Of a DNA stretch of 64,000 nt, positions 21,595-33,002 are shown in pieces. The DNA comes from Craterostigma plantagineum (Eukaryota > Streptophyta > Magnoliopsida > Lamiales > Linderniaceae), in NCBI GenBank assembly GCA_027422505.1, contig JAPQWV010001570.1, forward strand, positions 1-64,000, given 5' to 3'. Under the pieces are notes generated by a model that had not been told where the DNA came from, did not search any database, and worked only from the letters and a program-made list of their open reading frames with translations. The position numbers and the translations under genes are program-made. Within the stretch, counting starts at the first letter, position 1, and every line of letters begins with the position of its first letter.

Positions 21595-23371
21595 TCAGCG
21601 AGGAGCACTTAAACACCTCCTCATGGTATTAAGTTTCTTGTACGCCCTCGATTGGATTTGAAATGCCTTCGCTCTCGCATCTTCATAATACTGCGACATG
21701 CAGCATACACGCTACTATTCATCAGCGTTCAGCCATAGTAGAGTTTTAGAAAAGTATAAATTTCATACATACTAAGCCAGCATTAACAATGTGGTGTGGA
21801 ATGAGTTATTTAATACCTGCTGCCGCTTCCTTCGCCTCTCTAGCTCTGCCTACACAGTTTGCATGGAACGAATTCGTTCAGCTTTCAAGTTATATAGTCA
21901 AATTGTTTATTTGAAGCTAAGACACAAAATTATTGTTGCAACGCGTCAGTCAGCACCATACTGTAGTATATATTTTCTTACCAGAGCTTGTTTCAAGCGT
22001 GCATTCTCTTCTTTCAGTTGGTTCAGCTCTCCTTCAAGCTCGACCGTATATGCCTGTCCAAATAACACAAAGAAGAAGCTTCATCTAATATAGTATGATG
22101 TTATTACATGATGTTCATCTCTAAATGTGTTCACATCCTTCGTTCTATAATAATTATTCCATTCAAATATTATTGAGAGAGAGTTATTACTTGTTTCCTG
22201 GCTCTAGAGCGTGCTGCAGATTCCCGATTCTTGATCATCCTTCTCTGCCTCCTCTCCACCACCTTCTCCACAGGCCCATCGATGGTCCTTTTCCTCGCAC
22301 CACCACCGCCGCCATCATTGTTATTACCGCCACCATTATCGACCACTTGCTGGGAACAATGCTGCTGAAAAGTACTCACGCATATCCCGTCAGAAGAGAC
22401 GGGACTCACCGGCGATCCAATAACCTGTCCAAATCCACCATCATAATTTATTACAACCCATCATCGTCCTCGCCCCATAACCACTACACCACCGCCCCTC
22501 TTCAGAACACTACTATTACAATAACTCCACGCATCGCCCACGACGTTGTTATTACATTGCTGCTGCATGTTATATTATTATTATTAGGACTCACCTGCAC
22601 CATCATGGGCGGCCTTGCCAAGAAGCTGCTGGGCCCCACCCCGACGGGCCCGTTCTGGTACATACCGTAGGCGGGAACGACGTGCTGATGAGCTGGCGGC
22701 GCCTGAGGGGGCGGGACTGCAATATAGCTACTGTTGTGGTCCCGCACGACTCCCGCCCTTACCAAGAAGTCCTCGAGCGTCATCTCGCCGAAAGTCGGCT
22801 GTCTCTGAGCAGCGTTCGAACTCCGAGCAGCAGCCTTGCGCTGAGGAGTGGCGGGGGCGCTTTCGTAATTATTATTACTGCTACGGTCCTTGTGAGGATT
22901 GCTGCTGCTGCTACTACCCTTATTGTGGATTTCAGACCATACTTCTTCAACGGTTTTCCTACACAGGGGCTCGGGGATGGCGAGAGATCCTTGTCTGGAT
23001 AATAAGTTAGCAGGCTGCTGTCTCAATATCGCTGATCCACCTAATTGATGATCTTGAGATGAAGGAATGAACAACTGTGGATGATGATGATGATCTCTGT
23101 GGGCCTGAGCTTCTTCTGCACTCCATATGCTGTTGAGGAACTCGTCCATGTTCATCGAACCAAAGTTCTTACCGCTCTCGCATAGGGTATGTTGGAACTC
23201 GTCTAGGGTTAGCGAGTAGATCGACGATTGCCTGCCCAGCGATGATTGAAGTATCGCGTTATTATTGATCTTGGGCTGATGATGTTGTTGTAATGGTTGT
23301 GGGGATTCGATGCCGTTTCGCGGTGGTGGCTGTTCGCTTTGGGACATGACTTCTGAATCCGTGTCAACCAT
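21595..23371 (-). CDS. ABI5: ABI5-type group A bZIP transcription factor
   Basis: Activates abscisic-acid-responsive genes by binding ABRE (ACGTG) sites in the nucleus; central to seed maturation and germination arrest. Exons inferred from GT/AG sites: 23371-22595, 22424-22191, 22053-21982, 21849-21817 and 21690-21595, giving 403 aa (Arabidopsis ABI5 is slightly longer). Conserved blocks: LGRQSSIYSLTLDEFQ (45-60, kinase site RQSS), GSMNMDEFLNSIW (71-83), SRQGSL (125-130), CRKTVEEVWSEI (138-149), QPTFGEMTLEDFLVRAGVV (191-209) and SPVSSDGI. The basic region is ERRQRRMIKNRESAARSRAR (~316-335), followed by leucine heptads across exons 3-4 (VELEGELNQLKEENARLKQA). The C-terminus ends MRRCLSAPR. Intron 1 (22594-22425) is the least certain: its donor CAG/GTGAGT is strong, the acceptor TTTGGACAG is weak in pyrimidines, and reading through meets a stop. 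The text matches ABI5 more closely than AREB/ABF members. Confidence 0.92.
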
Positions 23372-23413
23372 ATTTCTTTTCCCCCTTGCTTGGCTTGTCG
23401 TAATAAAAAAGTT

Positions 23414-24205
23414 ATCTGCAGAAAGAATAATGTTTTTAACTCCTAAATAGATTTAACGAACAAGGCAGCAGCATACAAAAGAGACCGAACTAATCCATAT
23501 TTGAATGCATCAATAAAGATTTGGCATACGATGTACGTATGTTGTTGTTTCATTTTAAGAAAGGTTATTCACTCTTGTTCGCGCCTAGAAAACGAAATTA
23601 TATCTAGACATAAAACAATCTTACATGTGATTGGCCCCAACTCACTTAAAATCCTTTGTGCATCGGCTCATTCAACTATAACAAGACAAAAATGTATAAA
23701 CTAGTAAAAACAGTTACCTCTTCAGTTACCAACTACGGTTAATGGTTTCGCAGCTCTGAACTGAAAAATAAGACAAATAAGCCAAACCTATGCAAAACCA
23801 AAGACATATTGAACCTATATGTACAATATGAAATCCAAAGTCAATTATTTTATAAAATTATTTGTTTTGATATATATGTATATCTGAATCTTTAACACAC
23901 TCAGATCATCGAGTTCAGATATACAGGAGGTGCACCAACTAAACACAAACGAATATCAACATAGAAATTAATTTCATGATATAATTAAGCATTGCATGAT
24001 ACAAGAATAATGAACTGAACCCATATATAAACTAGCAAATTATAGCTTAACTTTTACCTCGATGATCAGGAACTGTTGATCTTTATCAACACCTTAACTC
24101 GGCCTCACATGTGTGTGCTAAGAGAGTTCTTAGGAAGGGAATGTATGTATGATAGATTTTTATGTCTGTTTTTGACAGCAGTAGTGTTACAACGTTAGCT
24201 TGCCT
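23414..24205 (-). other. ABI5 5' leader with a probable 5'UTR intron
   Basis: A splice acceptor (TTCTTTCTGCAG/ATAAC) sits 43 bp upstream of the ATG, with its exon edge at 23414. A donor (GAG/GTAAAAG) ends a candidate leader exon at 24058. The intron would be 643 bp (24057-23415) and the first exon would run from about 24205. This is inferred from splice signals and the TATA box position only. Confidence 0.5.
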
Positions 24206-24237
24206 AGACCGGCTAATCCTTAATGGGAGAGAAATTA

Positions 24238-24245
24238 TATTTATA
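24238..24245 (-). promoter_or_regulatory. TATA box of ABI5
   Basis: TATAAATA on the minus strand, about 30 bp before the inferred transcription start and upstream of the candidate leader exon. Confidence 0.6.
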
Positions 24246-24372
24246 CATGTATGACGAGAAGATAAGAAAAATGATCGGCAATATAAATTAAATAATTGAC
24301 AAAGTTAAATATAGTCATATAATGTTATTGGGTGTATCACAATCCGAAGTGAATGTATATTGCATGCCGCGG

Positions 24373-24455
24373 GGACACGTTTCGGACACGTGTTGGCACG
24401 ATAGCTACTGAAAGAAAACCTCAAACTCAGTTCGAGTTACACGTGTCTTCATGCA
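24373..24455 (-). promoter_or_regulatory. ABRE/G-box pair and RY element in the ABI5 promoter
   Basis: CACGTG palindromes occur at 24387-24392 (within GGACACGTGTT) and 24440-24445 (within TTACACGTGTCTT), with another ACGT core at 24377-24380. CATGCA, an RY motif bound by B3 factors such as ABI3 and FUS3, lies at 24450-24455. All are roughly 130-220 bp upstream of the TATA box. G-box/ABRE sites are bound by ABI5-class bZIPs, so self-activation and ABI3-linked seed expression are plausible; function is inferred. Confidence 0.6.
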
Positions 24456-24459
24456 TATC

Positions 24460-24891
24460 TTACCCTCGTGCGTTGAAGTAATATGTTTTCAAATAGTTAT
24501 ATGGGGCTTACGGAAACGAGTTAGACCGGCTTTGGTACATTTTGTCGCTTCGTCGAAATATTAAAATTCCAATTTATATGGGCTCCGTAAAGTTTAACCA
24601 CGTTTGATGGGCCCGCCCCATCTCTTTGTAAAGTAGCAAATAATTTACGTTTTTTATTTATTTATTTATTTTTTACTGTCCCGAGGTATTCCCACACAGT
24701 CCGGCTTTGGGCTCCAGAGGTGGGACTAATCCGGCTTCGGGTTCTACACTTTGTGAATGCAGCACCCCCTTTGTGAGCTCACCCACCATTTGTCTGGTGC
24801 GCGAATCAGGGCGAGTACGGATTAGTCGGGTTAACCCGAAAACCAGGCGGGCGACCAAAATTAAAAAAAAAAATTACTGAAAATATTGATG
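24460..24891. other. Intergenic stretch between the ABI5 promoter and a MITE
   Basis: No gene is seen. 24675-24860 is unusually G+C-rich (CCGGCTTTGGGCTCCAGAGG) and may be the tail of an old repeat, but I do not recognise it. Confidence 0.4.
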
Positions 24892-24901
24892 GAACTTACG
24901 G

Positions 24902-25142
24902 GTTTTTTTAATTAAATAAACGAAAAAAAGTAAACCATTAACAAAATAAACCAAAAATGAAAAAGCATTAATAAAATAACGAACTTCGTCATCCCAGATG
25001 ACGAGTTACGTAACTCGTCATCTGGGATGACGAATTTCGCTTTATCCCCTGACATGACGAAGTTAGTTATTTTATTAATGCTTTTTGTTTTGGTTTATTT
25101 TTATAATGGTATATTTTTTTTGTTTATTTAATTAAAAATACC
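24902..25142. mobile_element. MITE with long inverted repeats, 10-bp target duplication and a 50-bp perfect palindrome
   Basis: Flanked by GAACTTACGG on both sides (24892-24901 and 25143-25152), a perfect 10-bp duplication. Ends are inverted repeats built on TTTTTAATTAAATAAAC and continue inward (AAAGCATTAATAAAATAAC and its complement) over almost the whole 241 bp. The core (24985-25034) is a perfect 50-bp palindrome centred on TTAC/GTAA. The duplication length suits a Mutator-type MITE. It has no coding content. Confidence 0.85.
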
Positions 25143-25152
25143 GAACTTACGG

Positions 25153-25618
25153 TTCAAAACAGTCGCTTTTTAGAATAAATCAATCATGTTGAATCGTCGT
25201 CGACACTATGTCGATTTTGGTTTTGAACTCTGATATAGTTTTAATTAGGGTGTTATTATTTCCAACAATGTTTCAAACTATTCATTTCATTATGCACGAA
25301 GGTGCAGTATGATGTTATGCTAGTTATCCAAACTCTATGTTTTACCGATTTTACCTATGTTAGAAATCAGGAAATGAGTATAACATTAATTCTATTTAAA
25401 AAGTAGTTTTCACGATCGATCAAGTTAAAAAAACTTAATTGGAACCAAAGCAGTGAATCAAACGAAATCGGTATGAAACAAAAAATACATGAATACAAGT
25501 GTGGATAAATGAATATCAAGAATTCAAAACCGAAAAGAAGACAGAACCTTTTCAAGACTAAAGAACCGAACTGGATCACGAACTAAAAGACCACAAGAAT
25601 CTGAGTGGGTCTGGAGTT
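25153..25618. other. Intergenic stretch, no gene seen
   Basis: A+T-rich, without conserved coding or a clear repeat. It ends in GAACT, the left copy of the target duplication of the next element. Confidence 0.5.
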
Positions 25619-25623
25619 GAACT

Positions 25624-26533
25624 TGAAGTGTTCCTGGTAAGATATAGATATAAAACACTAAGTTGTAAAAGTGATGTTGGGTGAAATGTCGGGGTAACAC
25701 TCAGCCTAACAATCAAAGCGCACAACGGAATATTGAAATTACTTAGTGACGAAACTGAAATAACATGAGATGTAAAACTTGCTGCGTGCCTCAAGGCGAA
25801 ATTCCACTAAAATGGCAAAATAACTATCCGAAGATAGTAAAAACAAGCCTAGAAAAACTACGAATCTCAACGATTCTGCAAACTACGAATCTAACGATTC
25901 TGAAAAACTTATGAAGTACTAAGACTTCTGAAAACTCAATACTAGGCTAAAAAGACACTTTGGCTCGCTCAAATTCTCTCAACGAAACTCGATAATTTTC
26001 GCCCATAGCTCTCAAACGTTTCTCGTCCAAAGGAGTGAATATGGCAGCTCCAAATCTCCTTAATTTATAGGCCTTGACACACTCTTGAATTGATATGAGA
26101 TCCCTTGAATATCTCTTCAAATCTCTCCTCGAAGATCTCCCTAAATATAGTATATATTTAGTTCGAATCTTCTCATATAATTGGTCGATCTCTTGTCTCC
26201 TATTTATGGTAGCTGGTTGAATGATTCTCTTTTTATATTAAGATCTTCTAATCTTGGTCGTCGCTTGACTAATTCTCTTTTGATCTTCAAGTCTTCTATT
26301 TATAGTAGTTGCACTTCCTAAATTCGTTCAAGCAGCTCAACGCGCTTTCCACCCGATTTAGACTCGTTCCAGCACTTAAATACGTCCTGCACATTATTAA
26401 TTAAAGCCACTGAAAAAGGTTAAACGGTTTTTGGGCATGAAAGATAAAATCGAATGTTGACCAATTCACAGACAACAAAGTTGGCTGGAATGTTATCTCG
26501 ACGTTGTCAATGCTGAGCTAGTCAACATTAACA
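25624..26533 (-). repeat. 3' LTR of the SIRE-type element (left copy)
   Basis: Plus strand begins TGAAGTGTTCCTGG and ends CAACATTAACA. A minus-strand TATA box (TATAAATA) is at 26297-26304. It matches 32064-32997 with scattered differences and a short length difference near 25776. Confidence 0.9.
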
Positions 26534-28247
26534 ATCTCCCCCTTTTTATCTTTCTTCCCAAAATCCGTGCAGATTTAAAAGTTCCTAAAACTCCCCCTGA
26601 AGGCAAAATCTACTCAACCACAAAAAATTAAAAGATGGTTAGAGCAGACGAAAACTGAATAGCGATTAGACTATTCAAAGTACTACGAAAATAGTACATA
26701 GCCATAACAAGGTCTTAGGTTAAACATCTGCAAAAATAAATATATTCCGCACGTAAGCAGGCAAACAGGTAAACATATCGGAGAAGCAAATTAGCATGCA
26801 CATAGTAAAAAAATTAATCTTGACATGCAAAAATCAGTATCAATTATGCATGCAAAAATAGAAAAGGATCAGAGCTTCACTCTCAATGGAGTATGGAGTT
26901 TCCTTCTGATGCTTTCTCGGTTGCTTCTCCTTCTTGGTTAGCTCCCCCTGTTTGTTCGGCTCCTTATTCTGCTCCCCCTGAATTTCTTTATCTCCCCCTT
27001 TTTATCTGCACAACCTTCTCCCCCTTTTTGGGAAGAAAGAACACAAAACTCAGAGAACTTCTCTGTTAGCCAACTTGCAGATGTGGAGGCAAATGTGGGA
27101 CTAACACCTGGGCCAACATTCTGAGACTCAGATACAAGTTAGTCGCCATAAAGAAATCAAAGATAAATTAGAAAAATAAAGTGAGAACAGAATGAGTAAC
27201 CCTCTATTATATCAACCACAATCAAGAACAAAGAGTAATTGCAGCGTTAAGTTCGAACTATGAATTAGGATATGCGAAAGTGATCAGAGCTCAAGTCGAA
27301 CCTAAACGAGAGAAATATCCAACATCACAAATAAAGCGATCACTCGGTAAATAGGGATAAATCGTGATGTAAGCGAGCTGAGTAAATCTAACTGTTGGAA
27401 TAAAGAGCATCTAGACAGTTTGAGGATGAGGTCGATTTAGGTCAAACCTGTCTAAGTAAACATGGAGATAAATATAGTATATGGAAGAATCGGTCATGAA
27501 AAAATATAGGAGCAAATCAGACCATGATTCAACCAAAAATACCAAGTCAAAAGTCATAGTAGAATCGAGCAAAACTAACCGTTTGTGCGACAATGATGAG
27601 CACTTGAGACAAGTGTAACGAGCTGTTCTTCGAGAGTTCTAATGCAATTCTGAGAGAATATCTAAACTAGACACATGAAACGAACAAATGCTGACCTAAA
27701 AGCTAATGCAAATAAACGAAAGCACAAAAATATAGCATGATCAAACTGACAGTTACACATGTTGGCCCAACATGTGACTCGACATTCTCATTCCGTAATC
27801 CTAGACTTTTCTGCCCAATCCTTCTTAAAACCAGTTCCCTTTATGTCTACCCTTTCACCTTATTTATCTATCCTAGTTTATGCACTGCCCTTATACCCTA
27901 TGCCTCAACGTTTGGCTTTTTGTCGCATAGTATACATCGTCACAGCGACGCCGTGTACCTAAGGAAACTTATTACCAAGTACCTATATCTAGCAAAGAGT
28001 TTATGAGCAGGCTTATACGCATCGAAGGATTGGCTTTTTGTCGCAAAAAGTACATCGTCACCGCGAATGCCGTGTACTAGGGAACTTATTACCACAGACC
28101 TTTTTTTGGGGATCGGGTTCACTCAGGGACCAGTCAAGAAGAATCAAGTCATTTCACAGGAAAACAGAGAGAACACAAAATCAAACATCAAAACAGTAAA
28201 CATCAAGTTCGACATATGCTATGTTGATCCAAATGTTGGACCAACAT
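26534..28247 (-). other. Non-coding region between RNase H and 3' LTR of the SIRE-type element
   Basis: About 1.7 kb without recognisable protein, at the place where SIRE-lineage elements often carry an extra region. Polypurine-tract-like motifs recur on the minus strand (complement CTCCCCCT near 26536, 26603, 26942, 26971, 26992 and 27020). A ~120-bp direct duplication sharing TTGGCTTTTTGTCGCA occurs near 27910 and 28030. Confidence 0.6.
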
Positions 28248-28769
28248 TCAGACAGACTGATGCAAACCTCTGAACTTTTTTAGGTTCGAAAACCTTTCAA
28301 AACCCAATGATTTCGTGAAAATGTCAGCTAACTGATGTTTCCTGTCTATATGCTCAATGCGGACTAACTCTTTTTCTACCATATCTCTCAGTAAATGATG
28401 CCTTATATCTATATATTTTGTACGTGAATGGTGGATCGGGTTCCTAGAGATGTTGATGGCACTAAAGTTATCACAATACATGAGGACAGATTCGCACTCT
28501 AAACCATAGTCACAGAACATGCTATTCAACCATATTAATTGCATATAGCAACTACCCGCAGCAACATACTCAGACTCAGCAGTAGATAAAAACACACAAT
28601 TCTGTTTCTTACTGTACCATGCAACTAGATTGTTACCTATGAAGAAACAGTCGCCACTTGTGCTCTTGCGATCATCCTCGTCACCTGCCCAATCAGCATC
28701 GCTGTAGCCTACAAGACTCATATTAGTATCTTTAGAGAACCATAATCCTAGGCTACACATTCCACTCAC
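28248..28769 (-). pseudogene. RNase H of the SIRE-type copia element
   Basis: A 173-codon open stretch reads YSDADWAGDEDDRKSTSGDC, FLSTAESEYVAAGSCYMQLI, LMYCDNFSAINISRNP, HSRTKYIDIRHHLLRDMVEK and ADIFTKSLG. This is the copia RNase H with its conserved acidic residues. It is continuous in one frame, unlike the upstream domains. Confidence 0.9.
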
Positions 28770-28961
28770 ATAACGAATAATACGCTTAACAGCATTAAAA
28801 TGAGAAACCTTAGTCTCAGACTGATATCTAGCACATACGCATACGCTATCATGATGTCAGGTCTACTAACAGATAGGTACAACAAACTGCCTATCATGGA
28901 TCGTTATAATGTTGGGTCAACATTCTGTCCAATATTGTCTTTACTTACTTTTTTGCGTAAA

Positions 28962-29480
28962 TCACATGGGAGTTTTCATTACCTTAGCCGTGTCGAGCCC
29001 GAACATTTTGACCGTGTTCTTCGCGTATTTCTCCTGAGACATAAAGATGCCTTCGCTGCTTTGCTTAATCTGTAAGCCTAAGAAAAATGTTAGTTCACCA
29101 ATCATACTCATTTTGAAAGCAGAATTCATAGCATGTACGAATTGGTCTATCATAGACTGAGAACTATAACTAAAAACAGTATCTTCTACATAAATATGGG
29201 CTATCAAAATATCAGAACCAACTCTTTTTACAAAGAGCGTTCGATCGGCTTCACCTCGCACGAACCCAAATTCAAGTAGGAACAGAGTCAACCTACCATA
29301 CCAAGCTCGAGGAGCCTACCTTAGACCATAAAGCACTTTTCTGCAACTTAAAAACATAATTAGGAAAATGTGGATCTTCAAATCATTTCGGCTGCTCAAC
29401 ATAGATATCTTTATCAATATAGCCATTCAACAACGCACCCTTTTCATCACAGAAATCATAGAATAACTGAGTCTCAAACT
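28962..29480 (-). pseudogene. Partial reverse transcriptase of the SIRE-type copia element
   Basis: The open part (29291-28962) reads FLLEFGFVRGEADRTLFVKR, HIYVEDTVFSYSS, MSMIGELTFFLGLQIKQSS and GIFMSQEKYAKN. Text just upstream (about 29450-29300) holds KGALLNG, DKDIYVEQP and FPNYVFKLQK in broken frames. The catalytic YVDD motif appears as YVED, so one essential aspartate is replaced by glutamate. RT sequence before this is missing. Confidence 0.85.
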
Positions 29481-29491
29481 CTCTATCATGA

Positions 29492-30028
29492 TCAGCCTAA
29501 TATGATAAATGTGGCCACAAAAATCATTCTTGACCATATCACAAAAGTTTTCGAAAATTCTGATTTTTCCCTACAAAATATCCATGCAAATCTAGACAGG
29601 TCATCAACCAGCACATAAGCATATTTTCGACCATCAATACTACCTACTGCTATCGTACCCATCAAATCCATGTGTATTAACTGAAAACAGTTATCAGTTT
29701 TAAAATGTTGAGTAACATGTTGATCAACATTATGGCTAGCATGCACTTTCTTACCCTTTAAACATGACTCACATACAACTTTACCAAACTCCTTAAGCTT
29801 CGGAACGCCTCTGATCGGCTCATGCTTGATAAGCTGCTCCAATGTTCGGTTGTTAACGTGGCCCAGTTTGTAATGCCCAAGTATGAAACCGTTTTCGTCT
29901 TTCCATAGTTGGCACACGTCCTCGAGGTCATCTCGACCAAGAATCCGTCCTTTAGCACCTCCTCCAAATGTCACAGGTCCACTCCATAAAGGCATGTAAT
30001 CACTTATATACTGTTTGGTACCCGCCAT
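29492..30028 (-). pseudogene. Pre-integrase and start of integrase of the SIRE-type element
   Basis: Reads GHYKLGHVNNRTLEQLIKHE (the HHCC zinc region), VCESCLKGKKVHASHNV, IHMDLMGTIAVGSIDGRKYA (first catalytic Asp) and VLVDDLSRFAWIFCREKSE. It then ends, with neither the second Asp nor the Glu of the integrase core present. The deletion joins this point to RT sequence near 29480. Confidence 0.85.
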
Positions 30029-30124
30029 ATGTCGAAAACACCCGCTATTGAAGTATCAAGAACCTATAACATTAGCTCGCAATGAGGTATATACTACATG
30101 ACATTTATGAACAGATTTCTCTAC

Positions 30125-30400
30125 CTAAACTTTCTTAGATGGCAAAACAACATTTGGACCATCAGAATTTGAAGGCGAGCCAGATGAATTTTCTCCAGAC
30201 ACACCTTTCAACACTGATTTCTCAATGTTGAGCGTGATGCTGGATGACATTTCAGTCGACATCGATTTCTTTACAGAAATCTCCCCCTTCAATTTCCAGC
30301 AGTATGGTTTAATATGACCAGGCTGCATATGATAATGACACTTAAACGATCTATCCTTAGACTTACAACCAGCATGCTTCATACTTTTCTTAATAGTCAC
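30125..30400 (-). pseudogene. Gag zinc-knuckle region of the SIRE-type element
   Basis: A 91-codon stretch with CHYHMQPGHIKPYCWKL, a CCHC-like knuckle with the second cysteine replaced by histidine (CX2HX4HX4C). A polar linker follows. It lies between the gag coiled-coil region and the pre-integrase, as expected. Confidence 0.75.
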
Positions 30401-30495
30401 AGTCTCACATCGATCGTTAGCAACATGGGAATTTTTAAAAACAAACTTTGATCGATCGTAAGTGGCAGAATCTAGAACATGCTGTGAATTGTAAC

Positions 30496-32010
30496 CTAAC
30501 CATGAGTATCAGAAATACCTATCGACAATACCTCATCAAGAGTCGATTTACCCTTGTTCAATTTTGAAAACGTCTCGTCGGCCTTATCGACTTGCTTCTG
30601 AAGTTTATCGATCTCCTTGTCTTTTCTCGTCAACACGACTTCCACCTTGTTCATCCCTTCTAGCAGGCTTTTGATCATCTTTTTGCTCTTCTCATTTTCC
30701 TCGATCAGCGTTTTCACGATTACTTCCAGTTCCGAGTTTTTTGCCTTTTCCTTCGCATACTCCGTGGACATCAGTATGAAGACTTTATTCGTCTGAACTT
30801 CTTCACGAACATCAGTTTCAACCTGCATCATCAGAACTAGAATACCCATCAAAACAGTTTGAATCATCATAATCGAAAATGATATGTTTTTCAGATTTTG
30901 AGTCAATTGTTGGCTCAACATCAGTTACCACAGTGAAACCGATTTGATAATCTTTGTCGTCCGAGAAGGGTTGAATGGTCACTGATGATTGCTTAATCTC
31001 CTTGGCATACTATTCTTCCTCTTCATCATCAAAGAGATCGACCCAAAGTGATTTCCCATGCTTGCGAAGGGTGTTCGCGCATCATTGGCAAGCCCGTGCA
31101 AGCATGGCATCTAACTGAATCCCAGTCGACATTCTTCTTTCCGTCAGTATTGCTTTTGAAGTATGGAGGAGCAGACGAAGGTTCTGCTTTGACATTCTGA
31201 CCCTTCCTGAATGTTGGGCCAATATTCTGCTCAACATTCTTCTTCTGAAAAAACTTTGCAAATTTCTTCACGAGCATAGCCATATCCTCATCATTGTCAG
31301 GGTCAACTTCGGTTTGCACCTTGACTGACTGACTAGAGCAATGCTTTTGCCGCATGAAGCTCTCTTTTGGACTTCGAGGTTGGTCTCATAGTTCTTCATT
31401 TCATCAATGTGTTGAGTTCCATCGTGCCCAGATTATGTGCTTCCTCGACGGCTGCTACCTTCACATTAAACTTTTCAGTTAGCGTACGTAAAGCTTTAGA
31501 AACCAGTACCTTATTAGAAATTGGATCTCCAAGGCTAGCACACTCGCTCGAAATCGTCAGGATCTTCCCGAAGCACGTGGTGATATCCTCGTCTTTCTTC
31601 ATTCTCAGATTTTCAAACTGATTGAGGAGGTATCGCAGTTTGGTTTCCCTCACACTTGCATCGCCTTCGCATTACCTCTGGAGTAAATCCCACGCGTTCT
31701 TCGCCGTCGAGCAATTCTGAATGATCTTGAACATGAAAATGTCCATGGAAGAGAAGATGGCATTGAGAGCTTTGTCGTTATACTCGGCCGCATTCTTTTC
31801 AGCAATAGACCACTCTTCGATCAGTTTGTCGACAACTTTGCCATCAGCATCTGGATAAGATCGAGGTGGAGTATATCCGTTGAGAACAGCTTCCCACGCT
31901 CTCACATCTATGGACTTGATGCTTTGGCGCATGCGGACCTTCCAATATGCGTAATTGGAACCGTCTAAGACAGGGACTTTGCCGAGATGGTTTGAGGTTG
32001 TAACATCCAT
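30496..32010 (-). pseudogene. Gag of the SIRE-type copia element
   Basis: Three open pieces in series. 32010-31672 starts MDVTTSNHLGKVPVLDGSNY and contains AYWKVRMRQSIKSIDVRAWE and AKNAWDLLQR, the N-terminal copia gag. 31653-31396 holds YLLNQFENLRMKKDEDITTC and SKALRTLTEKFNVKVAAVEE. 31355-31029 carries a Lys-rich tract. 30921-30496 is rich in Glu and Lys with heptad spacing, a likely coiled coil (EENEKSKKMIKSLLEGMNKV). The length and coiled coil fit the long gag of the SIRE lineage. Frame breaks separate the pieces. Confidence 0.85.
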
Positions 32011-32063
32011 GGAAAAGGATCATAAACGCTTAGTCACATCAAGCGGAGGCTCTGATACCACTT

Positions 32064-32997
32064 TGAAGTGGTCCCGGTAAGATATGGATGTAAAACACTA
32101 AGTTGTAAAACTGATGTTGGGTGAAATATCGGGGTAACACTCGGCCTAATAATCATAGCGCACAGCGGAATATTGAAATTACTTAGTGACGAAACTGAAA
32201 TAACACGAGATGTAAATCTGTGCAGCAAGTTATAAAAACTTGCTGCGTGCCTCCAGGCTAAATTCCACTAACAACAATGGATGGCAAAATAACTATCCGA
32301 AGATAGTAAAAACAAGCCTAGAAAAACTACGAATCTAAACGATTATGCAAACTACGAATCTAACGATTCTGAAAAACTTATGAAGTACTAAGACTTCTAA
32401 AAACTCAATACTAGGCTAAAAAGACACTTTGGCTCGCTCAAATTCTCTCAACGAAACTCGATAATTTTCGTTCATAGCTCTCAAACGTTTCTCGTCCAAA
32501 GGTGTGAATATGGCAGCTCCAAATCTCCTTAATTTATAGGCCTTGCCTTACTCTTGAATTGGTGTGAGATCCCTTGAATATCTCTTCAAATCTCTCCTCG
32601 AAGATCTCCCTAAATATAGTATATATTTAGTTCGAATCTTCTCATATAATTGGTCGATCTCTTGTCTCCTATTTATGGTAGCTGGTTGAATGATTCTCTT
32701 TTTATTTTCAGATCTTCTAATCTTGGTCGTCGCTTGACTAATTCTCTTTTGATCTTCAAGTCTTCTATTTATAGTAGTTGCACTTCCTAAATTCGTTCAA
32801 GCAGCTCAACGCGCTTTCCACCCGATTTAGACTCGTTCCAGCACTTAAATACGTCCTGCACATTATTAATTAAAGCCACTGAAAAAGATAAACGGTTTTT
32901 GGGCATGAAAGATAAAATCGAGTGTTGACCAATTCACAGACAACAATGTTGGCTGGAATGTTAGCTCGACATTGTCAATGCTTAGTCAACATTAATA
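32064..32997 (-). repeat. 5' LTR of the SIRE-type element (right copy)
   Basis: Plus strand begins TGAAGTGGTCCCGG, directly next to the PBS complement, and ends CAACATTAATA, followed by the target duplication GAACT. It is clearly homologous to 25624-26533, with a TATA box near 32765. Confidence 0.9.
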
Positions 32998-33002
32998 GAA
33001 CT

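Larger units (their letters stand above)
25624..32997 (-). mobile_element. Ty1/copia retrotransposon, SIRE/Maximus type, internally deleted
   Basis: Two LTRs (25624-26533 and 32064-32997) flank a minus-strand gag-pol. The bases outside are GAACT on both sides (25619-25623 and 32998-33002), a perfect 5-bp target duplication. The PBS (complement TCTGATACCA, 32051-32060) adjoins the right LTR and the polypurine tract (AAAAAGGGGGAGA on the minus strand, near 26534-26547) adjoins the left LTR. So the 5' end is on the right. Gag, zinc knuckle, pre-integrase, part of RT and RNase H are recognisable, but the integrase core and RT N-terminus are missing around 29300-29500. Many stops and frameshifts occur. 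Confidence 0.9.

Noticed and set aside
22615..23010. 131-codon plus-strand frame across ABI5 exon 1
   Set aside because: It is antisense to a well-supported coding exon and has no recognisable domain.
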